6,730 nucleotides of DNA from Burkholderiales bacterium (GTDB lineage: Bacteria > Pseudomonadota > Gammaproteobacteria > Burkholderiales > Burkholderiaceae_C), in NCBI GenBank assembly GCA_005793295.1, contig SXSX01000174.1, forward strand, positions 1 to 6,730. The letters run 5' to 3'. The notes beneath the pieces are model-generated. The model had not been told where the DNA came from and ran no database searches. It saw only the letters and a list, made by a program, of their open reading frames with translations. Of this stretch, positions 1 through 6,684 are shown piece by piece. Within the stretch, counting starts at the first letter, position 1. Each line of letters opens with the position of its first letter. Both the position numbers and the translations under genes were made by a program.

Positions 1-525
1 GCTTTGGAGGTCATCGAGGCGAAGTTCTTGTTTGGAGTGGAGCCCGCGCAGATTGAAGTCGTTATTCATCCCCAAAGCGTGATTCACTCGATGGTGCAAT
101 ACATCGACCATTCCGTGGTGGCTCAGTTGGGTACGCCGGATATGCGGGGCCCCATTGCTTATGGCTTGTCATGGCCTTCACGGATTCAGTCTGGCGCGAG
201 CGCGATCAATTTTGCGACTTTGTCGGACTTGACATTCGAGTCCTTGAGCTCACACCGGCATTCAGAACGATTCCCAGGGTTAAATTTGGCATGGGACGTT
301 TTGTTGGCGCCCGAAGGAAGCACCGCGGTGTTGAACGCGGCCAATGAAATTGCCGTTGCAGCCTTCTTGGAGCGCAAACTTCGCTTTGACCAAATTCACG
401 CGGTCAATATCGCGTGTTTATCGCAGCTAAGACCCTCTGCGCCTTCGTCTTTGGGCGATTTACTGGCCTTGGACCAAGAAGCCCGCTCAGTGGCTCTCGC
501 GTGGGTCGGTAAATTGGCTGCCTGA
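1..525 (+). CDS. dxr: 1-deoxy-D-xylulose 5-phosphate reductoisomerase, C-terminal part (5' end outside window)
   Basis: Dxr (IspC) makes 2-C-methyl-D-erythritol 4-phosphate from 1-deoxy-D-xylulose 5-phosphate with NADPH and a divalent metal; it is the committed step of the cytosolic non-mevalonate isoprenoid pathway. The frame is open from base 1, so the gene starts upstream. The first residues (ALEVIEAKFLF) align with E. coli Dxr from about residue 229, so the Glu at fragment position 3 matches metal ligand E231. Further family signatures are HPQSVIHSMV, QLGTPDMRGPIAY and, in the C-terminal helical domain, NAANEIAVAAFL. The fragment has 174 residues against about 170 for the same part of the E. 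coli enzyme, so the C-terminus looks complete. The NADPH-binding domain is not in the window. In most proteobacteria rseP follows; here bamA follows after a short gap. The TTG at base 4 is an internal codon, not a start. Confidence 0.96.
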   Translation, partial: ALEVIEAKFLFGVEPAQIEVVIHPQSVIHSMVQYIDHSVVAQLGTPDMRGPIAYGLSWPSRIQSGASAINFATLSDLTFESLSSHRHSERFPGLNLAWDVLLAPEGSTAVLNAANEIAVAAFLERKLRFDQIHAVNIACLSQLRPSAPSSLGDLLALDQEARSVALAWVGKLAA

Positions 526-575
526 GAGCTATCTTCGGTATGATGCTATTTGTTGATTTTCCCCGAGTTTTAACT

Positions 576-2876
576 ATGCTATCCACACTCTCTTCTATTC
601 GCAGGATTTTTGTTGCTGCAGCCTTGGGGCTTCTTGCGCAATCCGTCATGGCATTGACGCCCTTTGCAGTGGAAGACATTCGGGTCGAAGGCTTGCAGCG
701 GGTTGAGGCTGGAACCATTTTTGCCTCATTGCCGGTTCGCATTGGTGATACTTACACCGATGAAAAGGCTGCAGCGTCCATCAAAGCGCTGTTTGGACTG
801 GGATTGTTCAATGATGTTCGCATTGAGACCAAAGGCCAAATCTTGGTCGTGATTGTGCAAGAACGGCCCACCGTGGCAGCAGTTGATTTTTCTGGGACCA
901 AAGAGTTTGAAAAAGATGTGTTGGTGAAAGCCCTGAAAGACATCGGTTTAAGCGACGGCCGCCCCTTTGATAAAGCGTTGGCTGACAAGGCCGAACAAGA
1001 ACTTAAGCGCCAATACATCAATAAAAGCATGTATGCAGCACAGATCGTAACCACGGTTACCCCCATTGAGCGCAACCGGGTTAACCTTAGTTTTGCCGTG
1101 GTTGAAGGTGATGTTGCCAAGATCAAAGAATTAAAAATTGTTGGCAACAAAGCCTTTTCTGAGAGCACCTTGCGGGGCCAGATGGACTCCGATACCGGTG
1201 GCTGGTTGAGTTGGTATACCAAGTCCGATCGCTATGTGCGCAGCAAACTCAATGCCGATGTGGAGACCCTGCGTTCGTACTATCTTTCCCGTGGGTATTT
1301 GGAATTCACCGTTGACTCAACGCAAGTTGCCATTTCCCCCAATAAACAAGACATCACCATCACCATCAATGTCACCGAGGGTGAACTCTTTGTGGTGTCT
1401 AAGGTCAAACTCGCTGGCAATCTCTTAGACAAAGAAGCCGACTTTCAAGCCTTGGTCACTATCAAGGCGGGTGAGCCTTACAACGCGACCGATGTTGCGC
1501 AAACCACCAAAGCGTTTACTGATTTTTATTCAAACTTCGGCTTTGCCTTTGCGGTTGCTGAGCCCGTAACGGTGGTGGATCGCAAAACGAACAGAGTCGA
1601 AATTTCCATTCGCGCTGAGCCATCACGTCGAGTGTATGTGCGCCGAATCAATGTAGCGGGTAACGATAGAACACGTGACGAAGTGATTCGCCGCGAGTTC
1701 CGTCAGTTAGAAGCCGCTTGGTACGACGGAGAAAAAATTCGCCAATCCCGCAACCGAGTGGATCGGCTCGGGTACTTCAAAGACGTTTCGATTGAAACCC
1801 AAGAGGTCGCCGGATTCCCTGATCAAGTGGATCTGACCATTACGGTGGCTGAAAAACCAACCGGCAGCTTGAGTTTGGGAGCAGGCGTATCGAGTGCAGA
1901 CGGATTAGGATTGATGCTCGGTTTTAAACAAGACAATGCGTTTGGCAGCGGCAACTCCTTAGGCGTAGAACTCAATACCAGCAAGCTCAATCGCACCGTG
2001 GTTTTTAACACCACAGACCCCTACTTCACTGCCGATGGAGTTTCGCGAACGGTTGATGTGTATTTGCGTAATTCAAAGCCCTACACCGACGAAAACAGTT
2101 ATTCACTAGAAACATCGGGTGCGAGTTTGCGGTTTGGCGTTCCCTTTAGTGACAGTGATACGGTATTTTTCGGTGGCGGAATTGAGCGAACTACTATCGT
2201 TCCTGGTACTTTGTTACCCGTGGCTTACCAAGACTTCGCTAACCAATTTGCCTACTCCACCAATGCACTTCCTTTGACCATTGGCTGGGCCCGTGACACG
2301 CGCGACAGCGGACTGGTTCCTAGCTCTGGTCGCTTAGTTCGAACTTCCGGCGAGTGGAGTGTGGGCGGTGATTTGCGCTATGTGCGCGGTACAGCCCAAG
2401 TCCAGCAATTCTTCCCTTTGTCAAAAAAGGTGACATTAGCGCTCAATGGTGAAGTCGCTATGGGTGCGGGTACGAGTGGGTTGGCCTACCCCTTGTTTAA
2501 AAATTACTACTCTGGTGGCCTTGGGTCCGTGCGCGGTTTTCAGCAAGGTAGTTTGACTACTGCGGAACAACGCTTGCAAGCTACTCCAGTGGCAACCGGC
2601 GGCGCTAAAAAGATCACCTTCAATGCGGAAATGTTGGCTCCTTTGCCAGGTGGTGGCAACGACCGGACGCTGCGGATGTATGGATTTTTTGATGTGGGCG
2701 GTATTTACGGAGCGAATGAAGAATTCCAACTCGGTGATATGCGTTCATCCGTTGGTGTAGGTATCAGCTGGATATCTCCTGTAGGCCCTTTGCGCTTAGC
2801 TTGGGCGGCCCCAGTTAAGAAATTTGCCAGCGATAATACGCAATCACTGCAATTTCAAATTGGAACCACTTTCTAA
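576..2876 (+). CDS. bamA: Outer membrane protein assembly factor BamA
   Basis: BamA is the Omp85-family core of the BAM complex, which folds and inserts beta-barrel proteins into the outer membrane. From the ATG at 576 the protein has 766 residues. Residues 1-26 form a Sec signal peptide (Arg pair, hydrophobic core, probable cleavage after VMA). Five POTRA repeats follow, starting near residues 28, 101, 184, 272 and 353, several with the typical (I/V)xGN or VEG turn. The 16-strand barrel runs from about residue 428. The conserved loop-6 VRGF motif is at residues 652-655, and the protein ends in a beta-signal finishing with a terminal Phe (QFQIGTTF). In-frame ATGs at 540 and 543 would add up to 12 residues before the signal peptide; I prefer 576 because it gives a normal signal peptide, although neither start has a good ribosome binding site. 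The ompH gene starts two bases after the stop. Confidence 0.96.
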   Translation: MLSTLSSIRRIFVAAALGLLAQSVMALTPFAVEDIRVEGLQRVEAGTIFASLPVRIGDTYTDEKAAASIKALFGLGLFNDVRIETKGQILVVIVQERPTVAAVDFSGTKEFEKDVLVKALKDIGLSDGRPFDKALADKAEQELKRQYINKSMYAAQIVTTVTPIERNRVNLSFAVVEGDVAKIKELKIVGNKAFSESTLRGQMDSDTGGWLSWYTKSDRYVRSKLNADVETLRSYYLSRGYLEFTVDSTQVAISPNKQDITITINVTEGELFVVSKVKLAGNLLDKEADFQALVTIKAGEPYNATDVAQTTKAFTDFYSNFGFAFAVAEPVTVVDRKTNRVEISIRAEPSRRVYVRRINVAGNDRTRDEVIRREFRQLEAAWYDGEKIRQSRNRVDRLGYFKDVSIETQEVAGFPDQVDLTITVAEKPTGSLSLGAGVSSADGLGLMLGFKQDNAFGSGNSLGVELNTSKLNRTVVFNTTDPYFTADGVSRTVDVYLRNSKPYTDENSYSLETSGASLRFGVPFSDSDTVFFGGGIERTTIVPGTLLPVAYQDFANQFAYSTNALPLTIGWARDTRDSGLVPSSGRLVRTSGEWSVGGDLRYVRGTAQVQQFFPLSKKVTLALNGEVAMGAGTSGLAYPLFKNYYSGGLGSVRGFQQGSLTTAEQRLQATPVATGGAKKITFNAEMLAPLPGGGNDRTLRMYGFFDVGGIYGANEEFQLGDMRSSVGVGISWISPVGPLRLAWAAPVKKFASDNTQSLQFQIGTTF

Positions 2877-2878
2877 TC

Positions 2879-3385
2879 ATGATTTCAAAAAAACTAGCAC
2901 TCATCGCCCTTGCATTGTCCGCTCTGGGAGCGACAGCTTTTGCCCAAGACTCAAAAATCGGGTATATCAATACCCAGCGCATTACTACCGAGTCAGCAAT
3001 TGCCAAGGCGGCCCAAGTCAAGCTTGAGCAAGAATTTTCTCGCCGTGGTAAAGAGCTTGGTGATTTGCAGGCGGCATTGAAAACTTTCAGCGATAAGTTC
3101 GAGCGCGATACGCCCACCATGACCGAATCGCAACGCGGCAGCCGTCAAAAAGAGTTTGCTGAACTCAACCGTGACTTTCAACGCAAACAACGTGAATACC
3201 AAGAAGACTTGAATGGCCGTCGCAACGAAGAGTTGCAACAGGTTCTCGATAAAGCTACCAAGGCCGTCCGTGTGGTGGCTGATGCGGAAAAATACGACTT
3301 GGTGATTCAAGAGGTGGTGTACAGCAACACCAAGCACGACATCACTGAAAAAGTTCTCAAAATTTTGAACTCGGGCGCGAAATAA
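2879..3385 (+). CDS. skp: OmpH/Skp family periplasmic chaperone
   Basis: Skp (OmpH) is a trimeric periplasmic chaperone that holds unfolded outer-membrane proteins and delivers them to BAM. The product has 168 residues, normal for the family. Residues 1-22 form a signal peptide with a KK start and probable cleavage after ATAFA. The mature protein begins with the family's typical first strand (KIGYINTQRI). A long, charged, heptad-rich helical stretch from about residue 45 to 130 forms the coiled-coil tentacle, and a short C-terminal strand segment (YDLVIQEVVYSN) closes the head domain. Only two bases separate it from bamA, so the two are probably translated together; lpxD follows after 20 bases. 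The upstream GGA at 2862-2864 is a distant, weak Shine-Dalgarno candidate. Sequence similarity in this family is low, but context and architecture agree. Confidence 0.93.
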   Translation: MISKKLALIALALSALGATAFAQDSKIGYINTQRITTESAIAKAAQVKLEQEFSRRGKELGDLQAALKTFSDKFERDTPTMTESQRGSRQKEFAELNRDFQRKQREYQEDLNGRRNEELQQVLDKATKAVRVVADAEKYDLVIQEVVYSNTKHDITEKVLKILNSGAK

Positions 3386-3405
3386 ATTGCGTTCCCTGGC
3401 TTGGT

Positions 3406-4401
3406 GTGTCTGAACTTTCCCTTGCGGCCATTGTTCAAGCGCTGGGGGGCGAGTTGTATGCAGATAGCGATCTGCGGATTAACGGCTTGGCCTCGCTTGA
3501 GGCGGCCACCCCAAATCAGTTAAGTTTTGTAAGCAACCCCAGATACCAGCAGCAACTCCGGCACTCCAAAGCTGCGTGCGTGATCGTGGGTCCGCAACTT
3601 AAAGAAGACGCCCTGCTGCGCGGTGCTTGCATTATTTCAGAGCAGCCCTATTTGTACTTTGCCAAAGTGACTCAGCTTTGGAAAAAGACACTTCTCGCAA
3701 GCGCACCCCAAGAAAATACAAAGCGACCACTGATTCACCCCAGCGCAGTGATTGAGTCGGGTGCCAGCGTGCATCCCACCGCCAAAGTAGGCGCCTTGTG
3801 CGTGATTGAGCGTAGCGCACAAATTGGCGCGATGACAGAGTTGAAGTCCCGCGTGACCATTGGTGAGAATTGCGTGATTGGCGATAGATGCTTGTTGCAC
3901 AGCGGGGTTGTGATTGGTGCCGATGGATTTGGATTTGCGCCCGATCGCGAACGCTGGGAAAAGATGGAACAGCTCGGCAGCGTTCGCATTGGCGACGATG
4001 TAGAAATCGGCGCCAATACCTGTGTTGACCGTGGCGCACTGCAAGATACGGTGATTGAAGACGGTGTCAAGTTAGACAACCTGATCCAAGTGGGGCACAA
4101 CGTTCGTATTGGGAAGAACACGGCGATTGCTGGCTGTGTCGGTATTGCGGGCAGCGCTACCATAGGCGCCCAGTGCACGATTGGCGGCGGCGCCATCGTT
4201 TTAGGCCACCTACAAATTGCTGACCACGTCCATATTTCTGCGGCAACCGTCGTTAGCAAATCGGTCAGCAAGCCAGGCCATTACACCGGATTCTTTCCCT
4301 TGGATGACAACGCATCTTGGGAGCGCAATGCGGTAACCTTGAAACAATTACACCGTCTGCGCGATCGAATTAAACAATTGGAGCTTGAAGTTAAAAAATG
4401 A
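3406..4401 (+). CDS. lpxD: UDP-3-O-(3-hydroxyacyl)glucosamine N-acyltransferase LpxD
   Basis: LpxD transfers a 3-hydroxyacyl chain from ACP to the 2-amino group of UDP-3-O-acylglucosamine, the third step of lipid A synthesis, in the cytosol. The product has 331 residues, close to the usual 340. Residues 1-100 form the N-terminal uridine-binding domain; a left-handed beta-helix of hexapeptide repeats runs from about 108 to 295; a charged C-terminal helix ends the protein. The LpxD signature stretch GADGFGFAPD is present. H231 (in QVGHNV) matches catalytic His239 of E. coli, and H268 (in LGHLQI) matches His276, with the same spacing of 37 residues. The start is GTG at 3406: no in-frame ATG lies between the ompH stop and this codon, and the protein begins properly from it. 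No clear Shine-Dalgarno sequence is seen. The TGA stop overlaps the ATG of fabZ. If GnnA/GnnB are active, the substrate would carry an amide-linked chain at position 3. Confidence 0.96.
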   Translation: MSELSLAAIVQALGGELYADSDLRINGLASLEAATPNQLSFVSNPRYQQQLRHSKAACVIVGPQLKEDALLRGACIISEQPYLYFAKVTQLWKKTLLASAPQENTKRPLIHPSAVIESGASVHPTAKVGALCVIERSAQIGAMTELKSRVTIGENCVIGDRCLLHSGVVIGADGFGFAPDRERWEKMEQLGSVRIGDDVEIGANTCVDRGALQDTVIEDGVKLDNLIQVGHNVRIGKNTAIAGCVGIAGSATIGAQCTIGGGAIVLGHLQIADHVHISAATVVSKSVSKPGHYTGFFPLDDNASWERNAVTLKQLHRLRDRIKQLELEVKK

Positions 4402-4838
4402 TGAATATCCACGAAATCCTCAAGCAACTGCCCCACCGCTATCCCTTCTTATTGGTCGATCGCGTGTTGGAGCTGGACAAAGGGAAAACTATCAAAGCAC
4501 TCAAGAATGTCACTATGAACGAGCCTTTATTTGAGGGGCACTTTCCACATCGACCGGTGATGCCGGGGGTGTTGATGTTAGAAGCCTTAGCGCAAGCCGC
4601 CGCTTTGTTGGCCTTTGACGCGCTTGACACTTCGCCCTCAGATGACATGGTGTATTACTTTGCAGGGATTGATAGCGCCAGGTTTAAGCGGCCAGTCGAG
4701 CCCGGCGATCAGCTAATTTTGGATGTTGAATTGCTGCGCATGAAGGCTGGAATTTTTAAGTTCAAAGCCCGCGCAAGTGTTGAGGGAGAGCTGGCAGTGG
4801 AAGCCGAATTAACCTGCGCCATGCGCTCTGTTGGATAG
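4398..4838 (+). CDS. fabZ: 3-hydroxyacyl-[acyl-carrier-protein] dehydratase FabZ
   Basis: FabZ removes water from 3-hydroxyacyl-ACP to give trans-2-enoyl-ACP in type II fatty acid synthesis. It competes with LpxA and LpxD for 3-hydroxyacyl-ACP, which explains its conserved place between their genes. The product has 146 residues, the normal length, with the single hot-dog fold: LPHRYPFLLVDR near the N-terminus, then GHFPHRPVMPG with catalytic His48, and the central helix MLEALAQ with catalytic Glu62. The start codons ATG 4398 and ATG 4401 are adjacent; the first overlaps the lpxD stop (ATGA), which points to translational coupling. GAAG at 4387-4390 can serve as ribosome binding site. The stop is TAG at 4836-4838, and the same frame runs on through three codons (TAG, Lys, Thr) into the lpxA ATG. 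The normal protein length indicates that this TAG really terminates. Confidence 0.97.
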   Translation: MMNIHEILKQLPHRYPFLLVDRVLELDKGKTIKALKNVTMNEPLFEGHFPHRPVMPGVLMLEALAQAAALLAFDALDTSPSDDMVYYFAGIDSARFKRPVEPGDQLILDVELLRMKAGIFKFKARASVEGELAVEAELTCAMRSVG

Positions 4839-4844
4839 AAGACC

Positions 4845-5663
4845 ATGGTCAGTGCTATTCATCCTACTGCCGTGATTGACCCGGGTGCGCAAATAGATAC
4901 ATCCGTCACGGTCGGTCCTTATTCATTGATTGGCCCCAACGTCAAGGTGGGCGCGGGAACAACGATTGGCTCGCATTGCACGATTGAAGGTTACACCAGC
5001 ATCGGACAGAACAATCACGTCCACAGTTACACCTCATTGGGTGCAGCACCCCAGGACAAAAAGTACGCCGGGGAACCCACCCGTTTGGTGATTGGCAACG
5101 GCAACACCATCCGCGAGTTTTGCACCTTCAATGCGGGCACCGTCAATGGCGGCGGCGTGACCCAAGTGGGCGACGACAACTTGTTCATGGCTTATGTCCA
5201 TTTGGCGCACGACTGCCAAGTGGGCAGCCACACGATTTTTGCCAACAACTCGCAATTGGCGGGGCATGTTGTGGTGGGGGACTGGGTCATCCTGGGGGGC
5301 TTTACAGTGGTGCGCCAGTTCCTGCGCTTGGGCGCACACAGCTTTACCGCCATGTGCACCTTGCTGTTTGCCGACTTGCCGCCCTATGTGACTTGCCAAG
5401 GCCAACCCGCATCTGCGCGAACGGTGAATGCGGAAGGTTAGCGCCGGCGGGGGTATTCGCCGACCAGTATCACAGCAGTGCGCGCCATTTACAAAGCGCT
5501 GTACCGAGAAAACCTGACTTTGGAGGCTGCAAAAGACCGTATCTTGCAGATGGCCAAGGACAAACCCGAGGTTCAGGCCGATGTGGACATGATGATGGAC
5601 TTTCTGGCGGGTGTGTCACCCAAGGTTGGGATTGTTCGTTCGCGTCGCCGTTCGGTAGACTGA
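4845..5663 (+). pseudogene. lpxA: Acyl-ACP--UDP-N-acetylglucosamine O-acyltransferase LpxA, interrupted by an in-frame amber codon
   Basis: LpxA adds the first 3-hydroxyacyl chain to position 3 of UDP-GlcNAc (or UDP-GlcNAc3N). The frame codes for 198 residues to a TAG at 5439-5441, then continues without shift to TGA at 5661-5663, giving 272 codons in all against 262 residues in E. coli. Residues 1-190 form the left-handed beta-helix: YAGEPTR, the AHDC motif with H122 matching catalytic His125, and M170 at the acyl-ruler position (Gly173 in E. coli). The part after the stop is the expected C-terminal helical domain (RRRGYS, then an AIYKALYRENLTLEAAK stretch and a GIVR tail), so one base change explains the break. 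TAG stands where the conserved EGLRRRG motif has Leu. R157 replaces the His of the usual HQF motif. The C-terminal piece has a GTG at 5478 but no ribosome binding site. It may be a true nonsense mutation, a read-through gene or a sequence error; a functional copy is expected somewhere because the step is normally essential. Confidence 0.88.
5439..5441 (+). other. In-frame TAG codon inside lpxA
   Basis: The codon falls at LpxA residue 199, aligning with Leu202 of E. coli LpxA in the EGLKRRGF segment. A Leu codon TTG differs from TAG by only the middle base (5440). Reading frame and protein similarity are unbroken on both sides, so this is a substitution and not a frameshift. The base after the stop is C, and the next codons do not form the CARYYA read-through context known from plant viruses. 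Confidence 0.9.
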
Positions 5664-5671
5664 AAACTTCA

Positions 5672-5694
5672 GGGTCGGGCGTTTTGTCCGACCC
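5672..5694 (+). other. Inverted repeat (hairpin) in the lpxA-gnnA gap
   Basis: GGGTCGGGC (5672-5680) and GTCCGACCC (5686-5694) pair over nine positions, eight Watson-Crick and one G-U, with a five-base loop GTTTT. It lies nine bases after the end of the lpxA frame and about eight bases before the gnnA ribosome binding site. No T-run follows on the + strand, so it is not a textbook intrinsic terminator. It could stabilise the 3' end of the upstream message or modulate gnnA translation. It is the clearest stem-loop I found in a non-coding part of the window. Confidence 0.5.
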
Positions 5695-5701
5695 GTGCAT
5701 G

Positions 5702-5709
5702 AAAGGAGG
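5702..5709 (+). promoter_or_regulatory. Strong ribosome binding site of gnnA
   Basis: AAAGGAGG is a near-complete match to the 16S rRNA anti-Shine-Dalgarno sequence and ends five bases before the GTG at 5715. It fixes that GTG as the start. It is much stronger than the sites of the upstream genes, which suggests gnnA initiates on its own and does not rely on coupling to lpxA. Confidence 0.85.
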
Positions 5710-5714
5710 GCCCT

Positions 5715-6656
5715 GTGGCCCTGTTGCGTTGCGCCGTGATTGGCGTTGGTTATCTGGGCAAATTTCATGCTCAAAAGTACGCCAAAATTCCGGAGTGTCA
5801 GCTCGTCGCAGTGGTGGACAGTCGGCAGGAGCAGGCGGAGGCTGTCGCCGGTCCCTTGGGTTGTGCGGCGCTGACGGATTACCGCGCGCTGATCGATAAG
5901 GTCAATGCGGTGAGTATCGTGGTGCCCACGCAAGGTCACTACGATGTGTGCGCAGAATTTTTGCGGGCCGGCGTGCATGTGTTGGTTGAAAAACCCATGA
6001 CCACCACCTTGGAGCAGGCTGATGAATTGATTCGATTGGCCAAAGAAAACCACTGCGTGTTGGCTGTGGGACATTTGGAGCGTTTTAACCCAGCTGCGTT
6101 GGCGTTGGAGCCTTTGCTGTCCAATCCCCGTTTCATTGACAGCTTACGTTTGGCCCCTTTCAAGCCGCGCGCCACCGACGTGAGTGTGCTTCTCGATTTG
6201 ATGATCCACGATGTGGATTTGATTTTGTCGCTGGTCGACAGCGAGTTGGAAAGTGTAGAGTGTTCCGGGGCGCGGGTGCTGACCTCTGATATTGATATTG
6301 CCAACGCTCGAATCCGATTTTCAAACGGCTGCGTGGCCAATGTAACCGCCAGTCGCGTGAGCGCCAAGAGCGAGCGAAAAATGCGAGTTTTCCAAGAGAA
6401 AGCCTGTCACTCTTTGGATTTCCAGGCACGTACCTTGACCACTTACCGCGGTGCCAACACGCCGCTGGCCGATTCTGAGCAATCCATTGAACGCCATGAG
6501 CAGTCTTTTGGCGAGGCCGATCCCCTGTTTGCAGAAATCCTCGATTTTGTTGAGAGCATTCGCAATGGCCGCCCACCCAAGGTGAGTGGCGAGTCCGGAC
6601 GTCGTGCGCTGGAAGCTGTTCAGCGCATCACCGAAGCCACCCGTCTGATTTCCTGA
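5715..6656 (+). CDS. gnnA: Gfo/Idh/MocA family NAD(P)-dependent oxidoreductase, probable UDP-GlcNAc 3-dehydrogenase GnnA
   Basis: The 313-residue product has the family's two-domain plan. An N-terminal Rossmann fold carries GVGYLG (residues 10-15) for dinucleotide binding, Asp35 at the end of the second strand, and the EKP motif at 92-94, whose Lys93 is the usual catalytic lysine. The C-terminal alpha/beta domain carries DLMIHDVD (161-168) with His165 at the usual catalytic position. In Acidithiobacillus ferrooxidans, GnnA oxidises the 3-hydroxyl of UDP-GlcNAc and GnnB transaminates the ketone to UDP-GlcNAc3N, and as I recall those genes also lie beside lpxA. Here the gene directly follows lpxA and precedes a DegT-type aminotransferase gene, which supports this role. 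The family is broad: a WlbA/WbpB-type UDP-GlcNAcA 3-dehydrogenase of O-antigen synthesis is the main alternative. The GTG start is set by AAAGGAGG at 5702-5709. The family call is firm; the exact substrate is inferred from context. Confidence 0.85.
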   Translation: MALLRCAVIGVGYLGKFHAQKYAKIPECQLVAVVDSRQEQAEAVAGPLGCAALTDYRALIDKVNAVSIVVPTQGHYDVCAEFLRAGVHVLVEKPMTTTLEQADELIRLAKENHCVLAVGHLERFNPAALALEPLLSNPRFIDSLRLAPFKPRATDVSVLLDLMIHDVDLILSLVDSELESVECSGARVLTSDIDIANARIRFSNGCVANVTASRVSAKSERKMRVFQEKACHSLDFQARTLTTYRGANTPLADSEQSIERHEQSFGEADPLFAEILDFVESIRNGRPPKVSGESGRRALEAVQRITEATRLIS

Positions 6657-6672
6657 GTTTTTTAAAATATTT

Positions 6673-6679
6673 GAAAGGA
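6673..6679 (+). promoter_or_regulatory. Ribosome binding site of the aminotransferase gene
   Basis: GAAAGGA ends five bases before the ATG at 6685. It sits just after an A/T-rich stretch (TTTTTTAAAATATTT) in the 28-base gap behind gnnA. Confidence 0.7.
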
Positions 6680-6684
6680 CCGCT

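Noticed and set aside
550..577. Possible sigma-70 or sigma-E promoter ahead of bamA
   Set aside because: No convincing -35/-10 pair or GGAACTT-type sigma-E box is visible in the short gap; AT-richness alone is not enough.
3735..4271. Minus-strand open frame of 178 codons opposite lpxD, and two further ones nearby
   Set aside because: lpxD is strongly supported by catalytic residues and hexapeptide repeats. The reverse frames are low-complexity shadows of that repeat.
3731..4290. Periodic 18-base pattern in lpxD (and in lpxA) as a DNA repeat array
   Set aside because: The period reflects the hexapeptide repeats of the left-handed beta-helix; the DNA copies are not near-identical.
5445..5462. 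Small GC-rich inverted repeat (CGGCG / CGCCG) just after the lpxA amber codon, as a read-through stimulator
   Set aside because: It is only five to six pairs, begins three bases after the stop, and lies in codons for the conserved RRRGYSP segment, so protein coding explains the bases.
5478..5663. Separate small gene starting at GTG 5478
   Set aside because: The frame is the continuation of lpxA and the residues are its C-terminal domain. There is no ribosome binding site in front of the GTG.
5120..5899. Long + strand frame of 259 codons across lpxA and the gnnA start
   Set aside because: It overlaps two genes with clear protein similarity in other frames, has Cys/Gly/Arg-rich composition typical of an off-frame reading, and shows no motif.
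6654..6675. A/T-rich run after gnnA as an intrinsic terminator
   Set aside because: No stem-loop precedes the T-run, and the next gene has its own ribosome binding site 28 bases on, so the genes look co-transcribed.
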